Shown here piece after piece: positions 6,730 through 11,837 of a stretch of 11,837 bases of DNA; position 1 is the stretch's first letter; each line of letters opens with the position of its first letter. The translations under genes and the position numbers were made by a program. The DNA is taken from positions 1-11,837 of the forward strand of contig CAIXAQ010000716.1 of NCBI GenBank assembly GCA_903917425.1. The letters are read 5' to 3'. The notes under the pieces are model-generated. The model was not told where the DNA came from. It was given only the letters and a program-made list of their open reading frames with translations, and searched no databases. This stretch comes from an uncultured Bacteroidales bacterium. Its GTDB lineage: Bacteria > Bacteroidota > Bacteroidia > Bacteroidales > UBA4417.

Positions 6730-9700
6730 TTATTTTGTTACGACAAACCTTTTAACAGCATAACCATCTGCATTGCTGACAGTTACATTGTAAGTTCCTG
6801 AAGGCAGAGTGAGCTTCATGGCTTCAGTAAATTTGCCATCACTTTCAATTCCTTTTCTGTCGTAAATCACCGAACCGTTGGCTGAAGTCATCCTGATTGC
6901 CAATACCGAATTGCCTTCAGTTTCAACGGTGAGAATAAAATTGCCATTACTCGGATTGGGTGATATACTTAATCCAATATTGCTTGTGTTAGTTTTAACT
7001 CCAAGGGAGCTAAAAACTTTTATGTCAAATGATTCCGACCACGAGCTTTCGCCACAGTTGGTGTTAACCGCTTTTACGCTGAGTTTTGCGTTTCCGCGGA
7101 AACTGCTGTTCCAGGCCACATTAGCAGTTGTTGTGCTGCCCGAAACCGTTCCTGCATCTGCGGGCAAAAGTTGCCAGATATAAGAATCTGAATTAACGGC
7201 TGTTTCAACATTGTAAGTTGAGGAACCTAAAGCATAAAGATCGACCTCAGATGCACCCTGAGGTTTTGCCGGAGCAGCCGCGGTGTTATTGATTGTTATA
7301 TCAAGGTTTTTTGTACCGGTACACTGGGTCGCATCTACAGTTTCAGTAATAGCAACACTGTTTGAACCGGCGGTATTCCAGGTTACATTAACCTGGTTAG
7401 TGCCTTGTCCTGAAGTGATTACACCACCAGTGATATTCCAGCTATAACTGTTTCCCGCAACCGTAGCGGCAGAATAAATCGTGTTGTCTCCCAGGCAGTC
7501 AGTGTTTTTTCCTGAAATTACGGGAACAGGAAGAGGATTAATTGTTACAGTTTTAGTATTGGACGCCACACAATTGTGAATGGTATTTTCAGTTGCCTGA
7601 ACAGTGCCAACGGAATTTGATCCCCAGTTTACAATAATTTTGTTAGTCCCGGTGCCGGATTCAATTGTTCCGCCAGTTACCGACCATTCGTAGGTATTCC
7701 CATTGTTTAAAGAGGTAGAATACTCAATGCCTTTCGTTTGGGCACAAACGGCGCTTCCTCCGCTTACCACTGGAGTAGGATTGGCTTGTATGGTGAGAGT
7801 TTTTGATGAAGTAGCATCCAGGCACCATTCACTTGATGCAGCCAGTGTTAAAGTTACTGCGCCGGCAGCATTATCGGCGGCACTGGGAGTATATTGAGCT
7901 AAAAGCAGCGAAGCATCGTTAAAAGTTCCTGTTCCCGATGTATTCCAAACTAATTGTTTGTAATTGGAAGCCGTAGCTCCTTCGTTACTATATACCGAAC
8001 CACTGCAGGATGTTGCACTAGCACCGGCAAAAGCACTTGCATTCCGTTTAAAAGTCAGGTGCATGTTATCCTTACTGTTGCCATTTGCGCCGCTTGCAGT
8101 TAATGTCAGTGCGACTGAACCTGTATTAATATCGGCAATGCTTGGTGTATATATGGGATTTAAAGTGGCAGGGTTGTCAAATACTCCGGTGCCGGAAGTA
8201 GTCCAGGCAAGAGATGAATAATTTGCCGCATTGCCATTGCATTGATAAGGCGTGGATTGGCAGGTATAATTGTCAACTCCTGCGAAAGTAGTTGTGTATT
8301 GCGGAACAGGTAAAACAATAAAATCTAACCAGGCACAATCGGATCCGGTGGATGTACCCGCATTTTTAATATAAATGAATTTTAAAGTATGGGAACCTGC
8401 TGTCACCGGAACCGAGGTATAAGTCCATGGTGTATTCCCTGAGTAACTTATTTTCAGGGTGTTGTCAATATAAAACCTGAAACCGTCAGCAACAGGTTCG
8501 GAAGATGTCTTACAATAGAAACGGATGCTATCGTTTCCCGGAAAATTGTAATCGAGTACCAGTTGCGAATTTTGCGAATTACCGATGGCTCCCGATTTTG
8601 CTGTATAAGTGCCTTCGAACGGACCGGAATTGGTAATTGTCCATGGGAGATTTCCGCTGCTCGTCCATGCAAACTTGCTCAAATCGCCGGTTTCCCAATC
8701 TTCGACAAGCAGTCCCGCTTGCACTGCATAAGTGCGTTGTGCGGAATAGGCTCCCGAAATGGCCGTAAAATCCAGATTAATGGAAACGCCTTGTGGGGCT
8801 GCCGAATCAACCGAAACAGAGAACTCTGCAAAAGGTGACGAAAGCGGATTGATGCTTCCAAGGTTAAATGTGTTGTTAATCAATGTAATAAGGCCGCTGT
8901 TGACCGAGAGTGTTGCATAAGCATCGGGTGCAATACTCATGCCTGTATTTGTGGTCTTGATCCTGATAATGGCATGTTCGCCTGCATCGAGCCGTCCATT
9001 TCCATTGCCGCTTTGCGAATCATCAATTACGAGATCGCCCGCCAAAAGTTTTGGCGCGCGGCATTGAAGAGTAAAATTGCTGAACCAGGTATCTATACCA
9101 TTGGTTGCTGTAGCTGTTACTATTTTTTGATATCCGTTAGGGACATTATCCGCGATATGAACTTTAAATCCGTTATCAACTGAAACAATCTGTTGCGAAG
9201 CTATAACAGGGTATGTTTCATTATTATCAGTAAACGAAATATAAGGGTCTGTCAGATCAAGGGTAACAAGCACGTTTTCAGCAGTATTGTTTCCCATGTT
9301 TTTTTCTGCCAAAGTGAGGTAGGCGTCTTCGTTAAAATCCAGGGCATGGTTGTTATTGCCGCCAGGGTCATTAATTGAATATGAATCAGTTACAACATAA
9401 GGGTTTTGATTCGAGATCACAATGGCATTTGAGTAATGGCGATAGTAGTTTTGCATGGTAACAACTATTTTCACTGTGGTTCCGATTGCCGGAGGCACAA
9501 CAGGTATTGCTGTCGGAGCACCGGTTCCATCGCCTGTGCCTATAATCAGGCCGTTAGCGGTAATTGCAATAAATGAACCGGCATCAGCGGTTACATTAAA
9601 AGAAGTTGCGGTGCTCAACATCACATCAGCGTGTGAAACAGTAAGCTGCTGGGGCACTTCGCTGAAAACCGTCAGGAAAGCATCGCCATGATGGTGAAAA

Positions 9701-11592
9701 AGATTGTACGTTACGGCTTTGTTATTGGTATTGTATGGCCATGACGATTGTTTCAGGAAATATTTCCCTGCAGCATTTCCAAAGGCCGGTAAAATTCCAC
9801 GCTGTTGGAACAGGGCACCATAAGCCGGCATAAAATTTGGCCACATATTATCATACATTCCCCAAACGAAAACGTCGTTCACAAAAGAGTAAGAAACCTC
9901 TGAGGCTGCCAGTATCCCTACACAACCTGCATTTTGACCATTGTATTTATAGCGGTGAAATTTTTCGGCGAAGCACTCACCGCTGTAATTGTACTTTCCT
10001 GTGAGGCAATTAACTGACATGATGTAAGATAACTTTCCTACATTAGTCAATCCATCAATGCTGCTGTTAACATACGAAGGTTCGCCCCAGCCTGTTTCCA
10101 TTCCATGGTCGCGGTGCTGAAGGATGAAAGCTCCCGCGTTCAGGTTCTGGTTTACAACAGCGGCAGTGCCACCTGTCCATCCGCCAAGTTCCTGAGGGGT
10201 GGCAGGAATATATCCCAAACCATTTGGTCCAAAGTAATTAATAACAGTGTTGGTATTTGTTGCGGATGACCAGGGATCTGAATTCGGATTGCCCTGATAA
10301 ACGGCATTTACCCGAACCGGCGTTTTGCCTAAAGCGTTTTTGAAAAAGCCACCTACCACTTCCGAGCAAACCTGGAACCAGCGTTCGGTTTGCCAGCCCA
10401 AAGCGGTAATCGGGTGTTGGTAAAAATAAGGGTCTGTGGGTGGAGTCCGCTCATAATCAATAAATTTGCGCACATAAATTTCGAGCTGAGCCGCATTGTT
10501 GGCTGTCATGCGAGCCATGGCAATATCAGGCATATCATCATTGTCCACATCGCCAAAAATATTATCCGACACGCAATAGTTGTCCCATATCGGGGAAGTA
10601 ATGCTGTTCAATGCGTTGGTTCCGTAATCAGCCATAATCAATATGGCCGAAGGTGGAATATCCCATGTAGTATATGCATTATTGATATATGATTCTATGA
10701 TTCCTGTCGTATTTCCCCCGATCTGCTGAAGTGTAACAATATTGGTAAGAATCCCTTGTTCGGTTCTGAAAGCCTTGATTGTGTCGGCCCATTGTTTAAA
10801 AACAGGATCGTTAGGTATGATAATCAGGTATTCGCAACCCGTCGCATCCGAATTAACATTCTGTGCAGTACGGGCCGAATAATCGACTGATGGAATGGAC
10901 GCGTTGTTAAGCGAATGATCCATCAGGATAGGGTCCCAATAACGGCTGCGCAGCCTGGTTTCACCATATTGACCGTTTCCGCCGGTAAAATTAACCTGGA
11001 CCTCCACATCGCGGTAAACGATAAGTTCCCTGGTTACAGGATTGTATTGATAAGGAGTAAGGCTGAGTATCACTACATCCAGGCCGCGGATTTTCATATT
11101 TTGTGAGATGATCACCGGCTGGGCGGGATAAAAAGCGTCTTTAGAGTAGATGCTTAAATCGCGGTTGTATTGCAAGGGTCCGCGTTCGGTATCGAGCGGG
11201 ATGCGCGGGGCGGGAGCCATTTCCACGTTCTGAAAACTCTCGGTGCGACGCTTGATAATTTCTACACTCGCGGTTGCACCCTGTGGAATTGCAATATACC
11301 TGCTAAGGGTCGGCAGATTAGGTGCCCCTTCGGCATTCGGAAGAAAAATCCCGCCAAGGCTTATCTCCTGCATATTTTCCCCGTTAATAGCCCTGGCATC
11401 CAAAGAAAATTCCTGTAAAGAGAAATTAACGCTTACACCTGAAGTGTTCTGTGCTTTCAACGTCAAGCCCTCCGGTCCCCAGCTGTTGGTATACACAACC
11501 TTTTCCGCACTGACCGTAAAAGTGAGCAACAAAAAAAAGATCACTAACAAAGTATTAAACCAGCTATTAGGCACTGAGTAGATGTTTCTCAT
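6730..11592 (-). CDS. Large multidomain C25 (gingipain-family) cysteine peptidase, T9SS-exported
   Basis: Extracellular cysteine endopeptidase candidate, 1620 aa. The signal peptide is 1-29 (cut VSA|EK). A C25 propeptide follows (about 50-240), with the typical LPTLSRYIAIPQGA and an Arg-rich exit, where YSAR243-region arginines could be cut during maturation (inference). The catalytic domain (about 250-640) has the Asp-rich, likely calcium-binding GDVDNDDMPD (347-356). The catalytic His496 lies in HRDHG and the catalytic Cys529 in SVNCLTGK, spaced 33 residues apart as in RgpB and Kgp. Then come an Ig-like C25 C-domain (about 647-728) and two CARDB-like domains (about 730-960), the second with the Asp/Asn-rich loop SGNGNGRLDAGE. 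A jelly-roll adhesin-like domain (961-1097), two Cys-containing Ig-like repeats (1100-1268) and PKD-like repeats (1274-1434 plus a degenerate third to about 1525) lead to a T9SS type A sorting domain (about 1533-1620). The layout resembles adhesin-bearing RgpA/Kgp. Substrate preference is unknown. Confidence 0.94.
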   Translation of the reverse strand: MRNIYSVPNSWFNTLLVIFFLLLTFTVSAEKVVYTNSWGPEGLTLKAQNTSGVSVNFSLQEFSLDARAINGENMQEISLGGIFLPNAEGAPNLPTLSRYIAIPQGATASVEIIKRRTESFQNVEMAPAPRIPLDTERGPLQYNRDLSIYSKDAFYPAQPVIISQNMKIRGLDVVILSLTPYQYNPVTRELIVYRDVEVQVNFTGGNGQYGETRLRSRYWDPILMDHSLNNASIPSVDYSARTAQNVNSDATGCEYLIIIPNDPVFKQWADTIKAFRTEQGILTNIVTLQQIGGNTTGIIESYINNAYTTWDIPPSAILIMADYGTNALNSITSPIWDNYCVSDNIFGDVDNDDMPDIAMARMTANNAAQLEIYVRKFIDYERTPPTDPYFYQHPITALGWQTERWFQVCSEVVGGFFKNALGKTPVRVNAVYQGNPNSDPWSSATNTNTVINYFGPNGLGYIPATPQELGGWTGGTAAVVNQNLNAGAFILQHRDHGMETGWGEPSYVNSSIDGLTNVGKLSYIMSVNCLTGKYNYSGECFAEKFHRYKYNGQNAGCVGILAASEVSYSFVNDVFVWGMYDNMWPNFMPAYGALFQQRGILPAFGNAAGKYFLKQSSWPYNTNNKAVTYNLFHHHGDAFLTVFSEVPQQLTVSHADVMLSTATSFNVTADAGSFIAITANGLIIGTGDGTGAPTAIPVVPPAIGTTVKIVVTMQNYYRHYSNAIVISNQNPYVVTDSYSINDPGGNNNHALDFNEDAYLTLAEKNMGNNTAENVLVTLDLTDPYISFTDNNETYPVIASQQIVSVDNGFKVHIADNVPNGYQKIVTATATNGIDTWFSNFTLQCRAPKLLAGDLVIDDSQSGNGNGRLDAGEHAIIRIKTTNTGMSIAPDAYATLSVNSGLITLINNTFNLGSINPLSSPFAEFSVSVDSAAPQGVSINLDFTAISGAYSAQRTYAVQAGLLVEDWETGDLSKFAWTSSGNLPWTITNSGPFEGTYTAKSGAIGNSQNSQLVLDYNFPGNDSIRFYCKTSSEPVADGFRFYIDNTLKISYSGNTPWTYTSVPVTAGSHTLKFIYIKNAGTSTGSDCAWLDFIVLPVPQYTTTFAGVDNYTCQSTPYQCNGNAANYSSLAWTTSGTGVFDNPATLNPIYTPSIADINTGSVALTLTASGANGNSKDNMHLTFKRNASAFAGASATSCSGSVYSNEGATASNYKQLVWNTSGTGTFNDASLLLAQYTPSAADNAAGAVTLTLAASSEWCLDATSSKTLTIQANPTPVVSGGSAVCAQTKGIEYSTSLNNGNTYEWSVTGGTIESGTGTNKIIVNWGSNSVGTVQATENTIHNCVASNTKTVTINPLPVPVISGKNTDCLGDNTIYSAATVAGNSYSWNITGGVITSGQGTNQVNVTWNTAGSNSVAITETVDATQCTGTKNLDITINNTAAAPAKPQGASEVDLYALGSSTYNVETAVNSDSYIWQLLPADAGTVSGSTTTANVAWNSSFRGNAKLSVKAVNTNCGESSWSESFDIKVFSSLGVKTNTSNIGLSISPNPSNGNFILTVETEGNSVLAIRMTSANGSVIYDRKGIESDGKFTEAMKLTLPSGTYNVTVSNADGYAVKRFVVTK
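7291..7773 (-). repeat. Tandem PKD-like repeats in the large C25 peptidase
   Basis: Residues 1274-1434 form two tandem units of about 83 residues. Each has one Cys near the start and one 58 residues later (Cys1283/Cys1341 and Cys1366/Cys1424), consistent with a disulfide in each unit. The core is Y-x-W-x-(V/I)-T-G-G and then V-x-W. A third, worn copy without the Cys pair seems to follow to about residue 1525. Such units usually form a stalk that holds the sorting domain away from the enzyme. Confidence 0.7.
7789..8295 (-). repeat. Two Cys-containing Ig-like repeats in the large C25 peptidase
   Basis: Residues 1100-1183 and 1187-1268 share the pattern NY-x2-L-x-W-x-T-S-G-T-G-x-F, then Y-T-P-S-x-A-D and G-(S/A)-V-(A/T)-L-T-L. 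The same module occurs once in the smaller C25 peptidase (residues 742-823), where it also follows the jelly-roll adhesin-like domain. The copies are diverged at DNA level, so this is a protein-level repeat. Confidence 0.65.
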
Positions 11593-11837
11593 GGTCTGTT
11601 GTTAAATAATATTTGGTGGATATCGAGTAGTCTTCTTCAGATTACTATCAAGATCAAATCGGACTAAAATTTTTCAAGATGACGCCGAAGCTATAAATAA
11701 CAACAACGATTTCTTTACAGTAGCGATAATTGCAATAAGTTGATTATCAGTTGTAAATGATTGTTGTAGGAATCCGATTCGTAATATTGAGTACCATTTC
11801 GCGCAATAGTTTACATTTATCAAAGTGCGAAAGTAGA
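11593..11837. other. Upstream region of the large C25 peptidase gene
   Basis: No gene, RNA or strong hairpin is visible in these 245 bases. On the minus strand, the leader just before the start codon is A/T-rich (TATTATTTAAC). I found no full match to TAnnTTTG. The promoter of the large peptidase should be here but cannot be placed from sequence alone. Confidence 0.4.

Noticed and set aside
11243..11581. Plus-strand open frame of 112 codons
   Set aside because: It is antisense to the signal peptide and propeptide of the large C25 peptidase. It has no coding signature of its own.
1361..11592. A single operon for all three secreted proteins
   Set aside because: The gaps of 159 and 200 bases each contain a strong hairpin just after the upstream stop codon, and the deiminase has its own candidate promoter.
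11608..11626. Plus-strand near-match to TAnnTTTG (AATATTTG)
   Set aside because: It has one mismatch, no -33 element and no plus-strand gene downstream in the window.
11700..11770. Short inverted and direct repeats (TTGATTATCA, GTTGT/ACAAC) near the window end
   Set aside because: They are imperfect, short and in A/T-rich sequence. They cannot be told from chance.

Overview
The window looks like a chromosomal segment of a Bacteroidota bacterium, most likely of the order Bacteroidales. Three large secreted proteins carry C-terminal type IX secretion system (T9SS) sorting domains. Start codons have A/T-rich leaders without Shine-Dalgarno sequences, one start has a TAnnTTTG-type promoter box upstream, and the best family matches are gingipain-like and PPAD-like proteins. 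No RNA gene, transposon, CRISPR array or phage feature was seen.

Layout. Bases 1-678 (+) hold the 3' part of an agmatinase gene, cut by the window edge and followed by a clear intrinsic terminator. Bases 748-1278 (+) encode a small AhpD/carboxymuconolactone-decarboxylase-like protein with a CxxC but without the usual partner Glu and His. From 1361 to 11592 the coding is entirely on the minus strand. It comprises a secreted peptidylarginine-deiminase-like protein (679 aa), a C25 (gingipain-family) cysteine peptidase without the usual long propeptide (989 aa), and a second, much larger C25 peptidase with a propeptide and a long tail of adhesin/Ig-like modules (1620 aa). Read in the direction of transcription the order is large C25, small C25, deiminase. 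Strong hairpins lie in the two gaps between these genes, so they are probably separate transcription units rather than one operon.

How they could work together. All three minus-strand products have a Sec signal peptide and a T9SS type A sorting domain, so they should end up on the cell surface or outside the cell. In Porphyromonas gingivalis, Arg-gingipains cut proteins after arginine, and the deiminase PPAD converts the exposed C-terminal arginine to citrulline. In this window a protein with every PPAD catalytic and carboxylate-binding residue I can recall, at nearly invariant spacing, sits beside two gingipain-family peptidases. That suggests a compact extracellular 'cleave, then citrullinate' locus outside the usual Porphyromonas setting. 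The peptidases' preference for Arg is not established by the sequence. The agmatinase (cytosolic) and the AhpD-like protein converge on this block and have no demonstrated link to it.
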